A stretch of 64,000 nt of DNA from positions 372,001 through 436,000 of the forward strand of contig LSAX01000012.1 in assembly GCA_001557505.1 (NCBI GenBank), read 5' to 3'. The notes under the pieces were generated by a model that saw nothing but the letters and a program-made list of their open reading frames with translations, was not told the DNA's origin and made no database searches. Below are positions 47,001 to 62,000 of the stretch, piece by piece. How positions within the stretch are numbered: the first letter of the stretch is position 1; the number at the start of each line of letters is the position of its first letter. Source of the DNA: Reticulascus tulasneorum. Lineage: Eukaryota > Ascomycota > Sordariomycetes > Glomerellales > Reticulascaceae. The translations under genes were made by a program, and so were the position numbers.

Positions 47001-50000
47001 ACCAACGGCCACGACGAGGTCGCCAGCCAAGTGGAAGGTTGGGGAGATCATTTTGAAACGACAACATATGCTGACATCAACGACATCAATCGTTCTGCCG
47101 TCGGCAGTGACTTCATGGGCTGGACATCGATGTATGACGGGAAGGCAATTGATAAGGCCGAGATGCAAGAGTGGCTCGACGACACTATGCAGACGCTCCT
47201 GGACGGTCGAGCACCTGGCCACGTCTTTGAGATAGGTACCGGCACTGGCATGGTCCTCTTCAATCTTGGCAAAGCTGCAGGTCTCGAGAGCTATGTAGGC
47301 CTGGAGCCGTCCCGGTCGGCGGCTGTCTTCGCCAACAACATGGTCAAGTCTAACCCGAATCTGGCCGGCAGAGCCGAAATACACGTCGGCACAGCCACAG
47401 ATATCAGCCAGCTAGAGGGGCTCTGCCCGGACCTCGTGGTGCTTAACTCCGTCGTTCAGTACTTCCCCACACCAGAATACTTATTGGAGGTCATCGACAC
47501 GCTCACGCAGTTGCCGGGGGTCAAGCGTCTGTTCTTTGGTGATATTCGATCGTATGCCACAAATAGGCAGTTTCTCGCCGCCAGGGCTCTTCATTCGCTC
47601 GGCAGAGACGTGAACAAGGAGAGTGTTCGCCGGAAGATAGCAGAGATGGAAGAGCGCGAGGAGGAGCTGCTTGTGGACCCAGCGTTTTTCACCGGCCTGA
47701 CCCGCGAGCTGCCCGGTCGGATCAACCACGTTGAGATTCTGCCGAAGAAGATGATAGCTACCAATGAGCTCAGTTCGTATCGTTATACAGCCGTCGTTTA
47801 CGTGGGCAGTCCAGAGGAAGATGCACAGGCTGTGCATGCAATTGACGCGAAGTCATGGATTGACTTCGAAGGGACGCGGATGGACCGCCATGGCCTTCTC
47901 CATCTTTTGCAGAGTTCGCCAGACGCCGTGGCCGTCCCTGTTGGCAACATTTCATATAGCAAAACGATCTTAGAGCGGCATGTTGTTGACTCACTTGACG
48001 ACGACAATGTCAACGAAACCGAGCAAGGCTCATTAGACGGAACCGCCTGGCTCTCGTCCGTCCGTTCTAAATCTGAACGCTGCTCATCTCTCTCCACTAT
48101 CGACCTCTTAAAGCTAGCCGAAGAGGCTGGCTTCAGTATCGAAATCAGTTGGGCCAGGCAGCGGTCCCAACATGGCGCCCTCGATGCCGTGTTCCATCAT
48201 TATCCACCTGTTCGCGACGGGGCTCGCGTGCTGCTGCAATTCCCGACCGATCACGGGAGCGCATCGTTGGCTCGTACAAACCGACCTCTACAACGTCTGC
48301 AGAGCCAGCGGGTCGAGGCGCAGATCCGTGAGCGGCTGCAGGCGTTGGTCCCGTCATACATGGTGCCCGGACGGATAATAGTACTAGATCAAATGCCCAT
48401 CAATACCAACGGCAAGGTCGACCGGAAAGAGCTCGCTCGAAAGGCCAAGACCGTTGCCAAGACTAAGCCTGTCTCTGCACGCGTGGCTCCCCGCAACGAA
48501 GTAGAGATTGCGCTATGTGAGGAGTTTGCTGATGTGCTGGGCGTCGATGTCGGCATTACCGATAACTTCTTCGATCTCGGTGGCCACTCCCTCATGGCAA
48601 CCAAGCTGGCAGCCCGCATCAGTCGTCGTCTAGACACCCGGGTGTCGGTCAAGGATGTCTTCGACCAGCCCGTCCTGGCCGATCTCGCCGCCACCATCCG
48701 CCGAGGCTCGACTCCACACAGCCCAATCCCCGTGACAAAGTACGATGGACCTGTACAGCAATCGTTTGCCCAGGGTCGCTTGTGGTTCCTCGACCAGCTG
48801 AATATTGGTGCGTCGTGGTACCTGATGCCACTTGCCGCACGAATGCGTGGGCCGCTACATGTTGATGCTCTTACAACTGCCTTGTTCGGTCTAGAGCAGA
48901 GGCACGAAACTCTGAGGACAACGTTTGCAGAGCTGAACGGCACAGGCATGCAGATTATTCACCCTAGTCATCCGAAGCCGCTCAGAGTGATTGATGTATC
49001 AGCCGAGTGGAATGGAAGCTACATTGAGCCTCTCAAACATGAGCAGACAACTCCCTTCGACTTGTCGTCTGAACCAGGGTGGAGAGTATCGTTGTTACGA
49101 CTTGGAGATGACGACCATATCCTATCTATCGTCATGCACCATATCATCTCCGACGGCTGGTCGATCGACGTGTTGCGCCAAGAGCTGGACCATTTCTATG
49201 CCGACGCGGTCCGTGGCCACGACCCGTTATCGCGAATGAGCCCGCTCCCCATCCAGTATCGCGACTTTGCCGTATGGCAGAAGCAGGCCGAGCAGGTGAC
49301 AGAGCACGAGAGGCAGCTCGAGTACTGGAAAGCCCAGCTTGAAGACAGCTCTCCCGCCGAGATTTTGAGCGATCGACAACGGCCGCCTATAAGTTCTGGC
49401 CTAGCTGGGGTTGTCCCGCTCGCCATCGAAGGTCCGGTGAACAAGCGCCTCGAGGCGTTTTGCCGCGCACACCAGACGACTTCATTCGTCGTATTACTCG
49501 CGGCTTTCCGCGCAGCACACTATCGGCTCACTGGAGTCGAAGATGCCACTATTGGCACCCCAATCGCTAACCGTAATCGGCCGGAGCTGGAGAATATGGT
49601 CGGATTCTTTGTCAACACGCAGTGTATGCGGATTACTATAGACCACGAAGACACATTCGAAAGCCTGGTTCAGCAGGTCAGATCGACCACGACAGCCGCA
49701 TTTGCACACCAAGATGTCCCGTTCGAGCGCATCGTGTCAGCGCTTGTACCGGGGTCGAGAGACGCGTCCCGGAACCCGCTCGTACAAATCATGTTCGCGC
49801 TCCATTCCCAGCAAGATCTAGGAAAGATCCAGTTGGACGGCATCGCGGGAGAGCGTATACCAGGGACGGTATCGACGCGGTTCGATGTCGAGTTTCACTT
49901 GTTCCAGGAGGCCGGAATGCTGGTGGGCAATATTCTCTTTGCGGAAGACCTATTTGAGGCCGCGACTATTCATGGTGTTGCCGCTGTCTTTCTGGAGGTC

Positions 50001-53000
50001 CTACGCAGGGGCCTCGACCAGCCTCAGATGTCCATTGCAGTCCTCCCACTCACCGACAGGATCACCGACCTTAACAAGATGGGCTTGTTTGATATCGAAA
50101 CGACCAACTATCCTCGAGATTCGAGCGTGGTAGACGTTTTCCGCCAACAGGTAGCCCTTTGCCCAGATGCAACAGCTGTCATCGACATGTCTTCAAGCCT
50201 AACCTATACCCAACTGGATCGACAATCAGACGAGGTCGCTTCCTGGCTTCGCCGGCGGAAGATGGCGGCCGAGACGCTTATCGGGGTGATCGCGCCACGG
50301 TCGTGCCAGACGATCGTGGCGTTCTTCGGCATCCTGAAGGCAAACCTTGCATATCTTCCGCTTGACGTCAGCCTGCCCGCCGCCCGGATCGAGGCTATTT
50401 TGTCTGTCGTTTCAGGACAGAAGCTAATCCTACTAGGTGCAGATGCACCTCCTCCGGATATTCAGCTTCTTGACTTGGAGCTGGTTCGAATCGGCGACAC
50501 CCTTGGCTATTACTGCTCCGAGGATAGCATGGGCGTTGGCGTTGGACCGTCGGCAACTAGCCTCGCTTACGTTATCTTCACGTCTGGGTCTACAGGTAAA
50601 CCTAAGGGCGTCATGATCGAGCACCGAAGCGTGCTACGGCTGGTCAAGGACAGCAACGTCGTATCAAAGCTACCTGAGAAAGTACGAATGGCACACCTGA
50701 CGAACCTTGCCTTCGATGTATCAATGTGGGAGATATACGCAGCACTCCTCAACGGTGGAACCCTTGTTTGTGTTGACTACTTTACCTCTTTGGATGGCAA
50801 GGCTCTTGAGGCTTTGTTTTTGCGAGAAAGAATCTGCGCCGCTATGCTTCCCCCTGCGCTACTCAAGCAGTTGCTCGTGGACAAACCTTCTGCAATCAAA
50901 ACACTGGACGTCCTTTTCGTCGCCGGCGATCGATTCAATAGTCATGATGCAATCTATGCACAAACCCTTGTCGGCACTGGTGTCTACAATGCCTACGGTC
51001 CGACCGAGAACGCTATCTTAAGCACTGTCTATAATATCGGCGACCATGAATCATTTGTGAACGGAGTTCCGATCGGCCGGGCCGTCAGCAACTCCGGAGC
51101 GTATATCATGGATCCGAACCAACGCTTGGTTTCTCTCGGCGTGATGGGCGAACTAGTCGTTACCGGAGACGGTTTGGCGCGAGGGTATACCGATCCAACT
51201 TTGGACCAGGGCCGCTTCGTGTACGTGAACATCAACGGAGAGCCCGTGAGAGCATACCGGACTGGAGACCGGGCTCGTTATCGATCAACAGACGGCCATA
51301 TTGAGTTCTTCGGCAGGATGGACCAACAGATCAAGATCCGTGGCCACCGAATCGAGCCGGCCGAGGTAGAACACGCCATGCTCAGCCATAATATAGTCCG
51401 TGACGTGGCGGTCGTTGTCCGGTTTGAGGACGGCCAAGACCCGGAGATGGTTGGATTCGTTACAGCTCAGGTTGATAGCAGCACCACCAACGGCCACGAC
51501 GAGGTCGCCAGCCAAGTGGAAGGTTGGGGAGACCACTTTGAGACGACAACATATGCAGACATCAACACCATAGATCGTTCTGCCGTCGGCAGTGACTTCA
51601 TGGGTTGGACATCGATGTATGACGGGAAGGTAATTGACAAGGCTGAGATGCAAGAATGGCTCGACGACACTATACAGACGCTCCTGGACGGCCGAGCACC
51701 TGGCCACGTCTTTGAGATAGGTACCGGCACCGGCATGGTCCTCTTCAATCTTGGCAAAGCTGCAGGTCTCGAGAGCTATGTAGGCCTGGAGCCGTCCCGG
51801 TCGGCGGCTGTCTTCGCCACCAACATGGTCAAGTCTAACCCAAATCTGGCCGGCAGAGCCGAAATACATATCGGCACAGCAACAGATATCAGCCAGCTAG
51901 AGGGGCTCCGCCCAGACCTGGTGGTTCTCAACTCTGTCGTACAGTACTTTCCCACACCTGAGTACTTGGTAGAAGTCGTCAACAAGCTTACGCGGTTGCC
52001 GGGGATTAAGCGCCTATTCTTTGGTGATATTCGGTCGCATGCTACAAATAGGCAGTTTCTCGCCTCCAGGGCTCTTCACTCGCTCGGCAGAGACGTGAGC
52101 AAGGAGAGTGTTCGACGGAAGATAGCAGAGATGGAAGAACGCGAAGAAGAGCTGCTCGTGGACCCAGCGTTTTTCACCGGCCTGGCCCGCGAGCTGCCCG
52201 GTCGGATCAGTCACGTTGAGATTCTGCCGAAGAAGATGATAGCTACCAATGAGCTCAGCTCGTACCGATATACAGCTGTCGTGCACGTGGGAAATTTAGA
52301 GGATGATACAGAGTCTGCACATATGATCGACGCAAAGTCATGGATTGACTTCGAAGGGACGCGGATGGATCGCCATGGCCTTCTCCATCTTTTGCAGAGT
52401 TCGCCAGACGCCGTGGCAGTACCTGTGGGAAACATCCCATATAGCAAAACGATACTAGAACGATATGCTGTTGAATCACTTGACGACGACAGTATCAATG
52501 AAACCGGGCAAGACTCGTTAGACGGAATTGCTTGGCTCTCGTCTGTCCGCTCCAAATCCGAACGCTGCGCATCTCTCTCTGCTACCGACCTCGTACAGCT
52601 AGCCGAAGACGCTGGTTTTAGTGTCGAGATCAGCTGCGCCCGGCAGCGATCCCAGCACGGCGCCCTCGATGCCGTGTTCCATCATTATCCGCCTGTTCAC
52701 GACGGGGCTCGCGTGCTGCTGCAATTCCCGACCGATCACGGGAGCGCATCGTTGGCTCGTACAAACCGACCGCTGCAGCGACTGCAGAGCCGGCGGGTCG
52801 AGGCACAGATCCGTGAGCGGCTGCAGGCGTTGGTCCCGTCGTACATGGTCCCCGGAAGGATCATAGTACTAGATCAAATGCCCATCAATACCAACGGTAA
52901 GGTCGACCGGAAAGAGCTCGCTCGAAAGGCCAAGACCGTTGCCAAGACTAAGCCTATATCTACGCGTGTGGTTCCCCGCAACGAAATAGAGATTACGCTG

Positions 53001-56000
53001 TGTGAGGAGTTTGCTGATGTGCTTGGCGTCGATGTCGGCATTACCGATAACTTCTTCGATCTCGGTGGCCACTCCCTCATGGCCACCAAGCTCGCAGCCC
53101 GCATCAGTCGTCGTCTAGATACCCGGGTGTCCGTCAAGGACGTCTTCGACCAACCCGTTCTCGCCGATCTCGCCGCCACCATCCGCCGAGGCTCGACCCC
53201 ACACAGCCCAATCTCCGTGACAAAGTACGACGGGCCTGTGCAGCAGTCGTTTGCCCAAGGCCGTTTATGGTTCCTCGACCAGCTGAATATTGGTCCCTCG
53301 TGGTACCTCATGCCACTCGCCGCACGAATGTGCGGGCCGCTACACGTTGATGCTCTTTCAACTGCCTTGTTCGCTCTAGAGTGGCGACACGAAACTCTGA
53401 GGACGACATTTGCAGAGCAAGACGGCGTAGGTGTGCAAATTATTCACCCCAGCCGCATGAAGCCGCTCAGAGTGATTGATGTATCAGCCGAGTGGAATGG
53501 AAGCTACATTGAGCCGTTAAAACAAGAACAGACCACCCCTTTCGACCTGTCGTCTGAGCCAGGATGGAGAGTATCACTGCTACGACTAGGAGACAACGAT
53601 CACATCCTCTCTATAGTAATGCACCACATCATTTCTGATGGTTGGTCGATCGACTTGTTGCGCCGAGAGCTGGACCATTTCTATGCCGACGCGGTCCGTG
53701 GCCACGACCCGTTGTCGAGAGTCAGCCCGCTCCCCATCCAGTATCGCGACTTTGCCGTATGGCAGAAGCAGGCCGAACAAGTCACGGAGCATGAGAGGCA
53801 GCTCGAGTACTGGAAAACACAGCTTGCAGACAGCTCTCCCGCCGAGATTCTGAGCGATCGACCACGGCCGGCCATACATTCTGGTCGTGCCGGGGTTGCC
53901 CAGCTCACCATCAAGGGTGCAGTATACGATCGGCTTCAAGCGTTCTGCCGAACGCACCAGACGACTTCGTTCGCAGTACTGCTCACGGCCTTCCGTGCAG
54001 CACACTATCGGCTCACCGGAGTCGAAGATGCCACTATTGGCACCCCAATCGCTAACCGTAATCGGCCGGAGCTGGAGAATATGGTCGGATTCTTTGTCAA
54101 CACGCAGTGTATGCGGATTACTATAGACCACGAAGACACATTCGAAAGCCTGATTCAGCAGGTCAAATCGACCACGACAGCCGCATTTGCACACCAAGAT
54201 GTCCCGTTCGAGCGTATCGTGTCAGCGCTTGTACCTGGATCGAGAGACACTTCTCGGAACCCGCTCGTACAAATCATGTTTGCACTTCATTCACAAAAGG
54301 ACCTCGGAGCGTTCCAGTTAGACGGCCTCGTTGGAGAGCGTGTGCCGGGGACGGTATCGACGAGGTTCGATGTCGAATTTCACTTGTTGCCGGAGGCAGG
54401 AGGACTCTTGGGCAATATTCTCTTTGCGGAAGACTTATTCGAGGCTTCCACTATTGATGGTGTTGCTACTGTCTTCCAAGAGGTTCTACGCCGGGGCCTC
54501 AGCCAGCCTGAAATACCAATTCAGGTCCTCTTGCTCACCGATGGGCTCGCTAAGCTTCACAGTATGGGGGTACTTGATATCGAGCGGACCGACTACCCTC
54601 GAGATTCGAGCGTGGTAGATGTCTTCCGCAAGCAGGTCGCTGTTTGCCCAGACGCGACCGCCGTCACTGATGCATCCTCACGCCTAACCTATGCCCAACT
54701 AGACAGGCAATCAGACGAAGTCGCTTCCTGGCTTCGCCAGCGGAAGATGGAGGCTGAGACATTGGTCGGGGTGCTTGCGCCACGGTCTTGTCAGACAGTC
54801 GTGGCGTTCTTCGGCATTCTGAAGGCCAACCTTGCCTATCTTCCGCTCGATTTCACCGTGCCTACTGCTCGCATTGAAGCTATTCTGTCTGGCATCTTGG
54901 GACGGAAACTAATTCTACTGGGTGCAGATGTGCCTCCTCCAGATATTCAGCTTGCCGATGTTGAGCTGGTACGGATCGGCGATACCCTTGGCTATTACAG
55001 CCCCGAGAACAATATGAGTGTCAGCGTTGAACCGTCGGCGAATAGCCTCGCTTACGTCATCTTCACGTCTGGGTCGACAGGTAAACCTAAGGGCGTCATG
55101 ATCGAGCACCGTGCCATTCTTCGGCTGGTTAAGGACAGCAACGTAGTGTCAATGCTACCCCAGACAGTGCGAATGGCACACCTGACGAACCTTGCCTTCG
55201 ATGTATCGGTATGGGAGGTGTTGGCAGCCATCCTCAATGGTGGAACATTGGTTTGTATCGACTTATTCACTACTATGGACAGCAAAGCCCTGCATACTGC
55301 GTTCGTGCGGGAACAAGTTCAAGCCGCCATGCTTCCGCCTGCTCTACTTAAACAGTGTCTTGCATACATCCCCGATGCTCTCAAGACCTTGAAAGCCCTC
55401 TTCACTGCAGGTGATCGTCTCGACGGTCGTGATGCGATACAGGCCCAGGCCCGGGTCCAAGGCGGAGTTTACAATGCATATGGTCCTAGCGAAACTCACA
55501 TATGCACTATCTACAAGGTCGGCGAGCAGGAGTCGTTTGTGAATGGGGTCCCAATTGGCAGGGCCGCCAGTAACTCCGGAGCGTATGTCATGGACCCAGA
55601 CCAACAGTTGGTTCCCCTCGGCGTGATGGGTGAACTAGTTGTCACCGGAGACGGTCTCGCTCGAGGGTACATTGATCCGACCTTAGAACAGGATCGCTTC
55701 GTGCATGTGACTATCAACGGAGAGTCCGTGAGAGCATACCGAACTGGAGACCGGGTTCGTTACCGACCAAAAGATGGCTTTATCGAGTTCTTTGGCCGGA
55801 TGGACCAACAGATCAAGATCCGCGGCCACCGAATCGAGCCGGCCGAAGTAGAACATGCCATGCTGAGCCACAATATAGTTCGTGATGCGGCGGTCGTTGT
55901 CCGAACTCAAGACGGCCAAGAGCCAGAAATGGTCGGTTTCGTTGAGACTACCGACGAGGGTTCCGTTCAAAATGGTTGGGCTACAGACGACGCTACTGAT

Positions 56001-59000
56001 GACCTGGGCGATTGGAAAGAACAATGTTCTATAAGGTCTGAAAAGGCGATTCGTAGTTTTCTGCAAGGTTTGCTGCCAGGGTATATGGTCCCTGAACGGA
56101 TTGTGATACTGGACCAAATGCCTATCAATGCCAACGGCAAGGTTGACCGGAATAAGCTGGCTCGAAAGGCCAAGACGGTCGCCAAGACCAAGCCCGTCTC
56201 TACGCGAGTGGCTCCCCGTAACGAAATAGAGGTGGTGCTATGCGAGGAGTTTGCTGATGTGCTGGGCGTCGACGTCGGAATCACCGATAGCTTCTTCGAT
56301 CTCGGTGGCCACTCTCTGATGGCAACCAAGCTCGCAGCCCGCATCAGTCGTCGTCTAGATATCCAAGTATCTGTCAAGGATGTCTTCGACCGACCTGTCC
56401 TCGCTGATCTAGCCGCCACCATCAGCCGAGGCTCGAGTCCACATAGTCCGATCCCCGTGACAAAGTACAACGGACCTATCGGTCAATCGTTTGCCCAGGG
56501 TCGCTTGTGGTTCCTCGACCAGCTGAATATTGGTGCGTCGTGGTACCTGATGCCGCTTGCCGCACGAATGCGTGGACCGCTACACATTGATGCTCTTTCA
56601 ACTGCCTTGTTCGCTCTAGAGCAGAGGCACGAAACTCTGAGGACGACATTCGCAGAGCAGGACGGAACAGGCGTGCAAATTATTCATCCCAGCCGCCCGA
56701 AGCCGCTCAGAGTGATTGATGTATCAGCCGAGTGGAATGGAAGCTACGTTGAGCCGCTAGAACAGGAACAGACCACTCCTTTCGACCTGTCGTCCGAGCC
56801 GGGATGGAGAGTATCGCTGCTACGATTAGGAGACGACGATCACATCCTCTCTATAGTAATGCACCACATCATTTCTGATGGTTGGTCGATCGACGTGTTG
56901 CGCCAAGAGCTGGACCATTTCTATGCCGACGCGGTCCGTGGCCACGACCCGTTGTCGCGAGTCAGCCCGCTGCCCATCCAGTACCGCGACTTTGCCGTAT
57001 GGCAGAAGCAGGCCAAGCAGGTAGCGGAGCACCAGCGGCAGCTCGAGTACTGGACAGCACAGCTTGCGGACAGCTCTCCTGCGGAGCTTCTAAGTGATCG
57101 ACCGCGACCGGCCATACTATCTGGCCATGCTGGGGTTGCCCAGCTCGCCATCGAGGGCGCTGTATACCATCGCCTCCGGACGTTTTGCCGTATCTACCGC
57201 ACAACGTCGTTCACTGTACTACTCGCGGCTTTCCGTGCAGCACACTACCGACTCACTGGGGTGGAAGATGCCACTATTGGCACCCCAATCGCTAACCGTA
57301 ATCGGCCGGAGCTGGAGAACATGGTCGGCTTCTTCGTCAACACGCAGTGTATGCGGATTACTGTAGAGCACAATGACACATTCGAAAGCCTGGTTCAGCA
57401 GGTCCGGTCGACCACGACAGCCGCATTCGCACATCAAGACGTCCCGTTCGAGCGCATCGTCTCAGCGCTTGTACCTGGGTCCAGAGACACGTCCCGAAAC
57501 CCAGTCGTACAAATCATGTTTGCGCTTCATTCACAGAAGGACTTAGGAAAGGTCCAGTTGGACGGCATTGCAGGAGAGCCTGTACCGGGGGCGGTGTCGA
57601 CACGATTCGATGTGGAGTTTCACTTGTTCCAGGAGGCGGGAAGGCTGGTAGGCAGCGTTCTCTTTGCCACAGACTTATTTGAGGCAAAGACAATCCATAG
57701 CATGATTGCAATCTTCGAGGAGATTTTATTCCATGGACTCGACAAGCCTCAGATGACCATTGCCGTCCTCCCGCTCACCGAGGGGGTCACCGACATTCAC
57801 AATATAGGCTTGCTTGATATCGAGCGGACTGACTATCCTCGAGATTCGAGCGTGATTGACGTCTTCCGCAAGCAGGTAGCCCTTTGCCCAGATGCAACGG
57901 CCGTCATCGACAGGTTCTCGCGCATCACCTACAAGCAGCTGGACCAACAGTCCGACAAGGTCGCTTCCTGGCTCCGACAGCGGAAGATGGCGGCTGAGAC
58001 GCTAGTCGGAGTTCTTGCGCCGCGGTCATGCCAGACGGTCGTGGCCTTCTTCGGCATCCTGAAGGCGAACCTTGCCTATCTTCCGCTCGATGTTAACGTG
58101 CCCGCTGCTCACATCGAGGCTGTTCTATCTGGTCTTGCAGGACGGAAGCTAATCTTAGTTGGCTCAGGTGTACCTGCTCCCGATATCCAGCTGCCAAACG
58201 TAGAACTGGTTCAGATCGAGTACACACTAGGCCATTCCAGTCTAGATGACGGTCAGAGTGCCTGCGTTGAACCGTCGGCGATAAGCCTCGCATACGTCAT
58301 CTTCACCTCCGGGTCGACAGGTAAACCCAAGGGCGTCATGGTCGATCACCGCGCCATTCTACGGCTGGTAAAGGAGAGTAACTTAATCTCGCAGTCGAAG
58401 GCGGCCGTCTGTGTTGCTCATATGGCGAATCTCGCTTTTGATGCCACAACGTGGGAAATCTACGCGCCACTTCTAAACGGTGGAACGGTGGTCTGCATCG
58501 ACTACATGACTGTCGTGGACCCTGCCTCTTTGGCCTTGACATTTTCAACAGAGACTGTTAGAGCTGCGTTCTTTTCTACAGCTCTGCTCAAGCAGTGTTT
58601 AGACGAAATCCCGTCTGCCATAGCTGGGTTAGACGTATTGTTTGCCGGGGGTGAAAGAATGCGACCGCAAGATTCCATGAAAGCGAGACAACTGGTTCGG
58701 GACGTATTCTGCCATGTATACGGACCGACAGAAAACACGACATTTAGTACTGTATTCCCCATGCTCGAAGAGGAGCGCTGTGTAAATGGGGTTCCGATCG
58801 GCAGGGCCGTCAGTAATTCCGGAGCATATATCATGGATCCGAATCAACAGTTGGTTTCTTTCGGTGTGATGGGAGAACTAGTCGTCACCGGAGACGGTCT
58901 GGCGCGAGGGTACACTGATCCAACATTGAACCAGGACCGCTTCGTGTACGTGACCATCAACGGAGAGTCCGTAAGGGCATACCGAACTGGAGATCGGGCG

Positions 59001-62000
59001 CGCCACCGACCAACAGATGGCCATATCGAGTTCTTTGGCCGGATGGACCAACAGATCAAGATCCGCGGCCACCGAATCGAGCCGGCCGAAGTAGAGCACG
59101 CCATGCTCAGCCACGATATAGTTCGCGACGCGGCGGTCATTGTGCAGGTACAAGACGGCCAGGAGCCGGAAATGGTCGGATTCGTCACAGCCCAGGGTGA
59201 CATCCACACCATCCGCCATGACGAGGTCACCACCCAGATAGAAGGTTGGGGAGACCATTTTGAAACGACAACATATGCAGAAATCAACGCCATTGACCGT
59301 TCTACCGTGGGCAGCGACTTTATGGGTTGGACGTCGATGTATGATGGGAAGGCAATTGACAAGGCTGAGATGCAAGAATGGCTCGACGACACTCTACAGA
59401 CTCTCCTAGACGGCCAAGCACCTGGTCATGTCTTTGAAATTGGCACTGGTACCGGCATGGTCCTCTTCAATCTTGGCAAAGCTGCAGGTCTCGAGAGCTA
59501 TGTTGGGCTGGAGCCGTCGCAGTCGGCGGCCGTCTTCGCCACCAACATGGTCAAGTCGATCCCAAATCTGGCCGGCAGAGCCGAAATACATGTCGGTACA
59601 GCAACAGATACCAGCCAGCTGGAGGGACTTCGCCCAGACCTGGTGGTGCTCAACTCCGTCGTCCAATACTTCCCTACACCCGAGTACTTGGTAGAGGTTA
59701 TCGACACACTCACGCGGTTGCCGGGGGTGAAGCGCCTGTTCTTTGGTGACATTCGGTCGTATGCCACAAATAGGGACTTTCTCGCCTCCAGGGCTCTTCA
59801 TTCCCTCGGCAGAGACCTGAACAAGGAGAGTATTCGCCGGAAGATGATAGAGATGGAAGAGCGCGAAGAGGAGCTGCTTGTTGACCCAGCGTTTTTCACC
59901 GGCCTCACCCGCCAGCTGCCAGGTCGGATCAGCCACGTTGAGATTCTGCCGAAGAAGATGAGAGCTACCAACGAGCTTAGCTCGTACCGTTATGCGGCCG
60001 TCGTGTACATGAACAGTCCAGAAGAAGATGCACAGCCTGTGCATACAATTGACGCGAAGTCATGGATTGACTTCGAAGGGACGCGGATGGACCGGCATGA
60101 CCTTCTACGTCTCCTGCAGAGTTCGCCAGACGCCGTGGTAGTACCTGTGGGAAACATCCCGTATAGCAAAACGATTCTAGAACGATATGTTGTCGACTCA
60201 CTTGACGACGAGAATATCAACGAAACCGGGCAGGAGTCATTAGACGGAACTCCCTGGCTCTCGTCCATCCGCTCTGACTCTAACCGCTACGGCTCTCTCT
60301 CTGCTGCCGACCTAGTTCAGGTAGCCAAAGACGCAGGATTCAGTGTCGAGATCAGCTGGGCCCGGCAGCGGTCCCAGCACGGCGCTCTCGATGCTGTGTT
60401 CCATCATTATCCGCCTGTTCGCGACGGGGCTCGCGTGCTGCTGCAATTCCCGACAGATCACGGGAGCGCATCGTTGGCTCATACAAACCGACCGCTGCAG
60501 CGACTGCAGAGCCGGCGGGTCGAGGCACAGATCCGTGAGCGACTGCAAGCATTGCTTCCATCGTACATGGTGCCCGGAAAGATCGTGGTACTGGAACAAA
60601 TGCCCATCAACGCCAACGGAAAGATCGACCGGAAAGAGTTGGCTCGAAAGGCCAAGACCGTTCCAAAGAACAAGCCCCTCTCCAAACGTGTGGCTCCCCG
60701 CAACGATATAGAAATCGCGCTATGCGAGGAGTTTGCTGATGTGCTCGGCGTCGACGTTGGAATCACCGACAACTTCTTCGATCTTGGTGGCCACTCCCTT
60801 ATGGCAACCAAGCTCGCGGCCCGCATCAGTCGTCGCCTCGACACCCGAGTGTCTGTTAAGGATGTCTTCGACCAGCCCGTCCTCGCCGATCTCGCCGCCA
60901 CCATCCGCCGAGGCTCGACTCCACACAGGCCAATCCCCGTGACGAAATATGATGGGCCGGTCGAACAGTCGTTTGCCCAGGGCCGCTTGTGGTTCCTCGA
61001 CCAGCTGAATATTGGTGCGTCGTGGTACCTGATGCCGCTTGCCGCGCGAATGCGAGGGCCGCTACACATTGATGCTCTTTCAACTGCCTTGTTCGCTCTA
61101 GAACAGCGACACGAAACTCTGAGAACAACATTCATAGAGCAAGACGGCACAGGCATGCAGATCATTCATCCCAGTCACATGAAGCGGCTCAGAGTGATTG
61201 ATGTATCAACCGAGTGGAATGGAAGTTACAGCGAGCCTCTCAAACAAGAACAGACCACCCCTTTCGACCTGGCGTCTGAGCCGGGGTGGAGGGTATCGCT
61301 GCTAAGACTAGGAGAAAACGATCACATCCTCTCTATAGTAATGCACCACATCATCTCTGATGGTTGGTCGATTGACGTGTTGCGCCAAGAGCTGGACCAT
61401 TTCTATGCCGACGCGGTCCGTGGCCACGACCCGTTGTCGCGAGTCAGCCCGCTCCCCATCCAGTACCGCGACTTTGCTGTATGGCAGAAGCAGGCCGAGC
61501 AGGTAGCGGAGCACCAGCGGCAGCTCGAGTACTGGACAGCACAGCTTGCGGACAGCTCTCCCGCGGAGCTTCTAAGCGATCGGCCACGGCCAATGATTTT
61601 ATCTGGCCATGCCGGGACTGTCCAGCTCGCTATTGAGGGTGCGCTATACAGTCGTCTCCAGGCGTTCTGCCACACCCACCAGACGACGTCCTTCACAGTA
61701 CTGCTCGCGGCTTTCCGTGCAGCACACTACCGGCTCACCGGGGCCGAAGATGCCACTATTGGCACCCCAATCGCCAATCGTAATCGGCCGGAGCTGGAGA
61801 ATATGGTCGGCTTCTTCGTCAACACGCAGTGTATGCGGATTACTGTAGAGCACGATGATACATTCGAAAGCCTGGTTCAGCAGGTCCGGTCGACCACGAC
61901 AGCCGCATTCGCACACCAAGACGTCCCGTTCGAGCGCATCGTGTCGGCGCTTGTACCGGGGTCGAGAGACACATCTCGGAACCCGCTCGTACAAATCATG

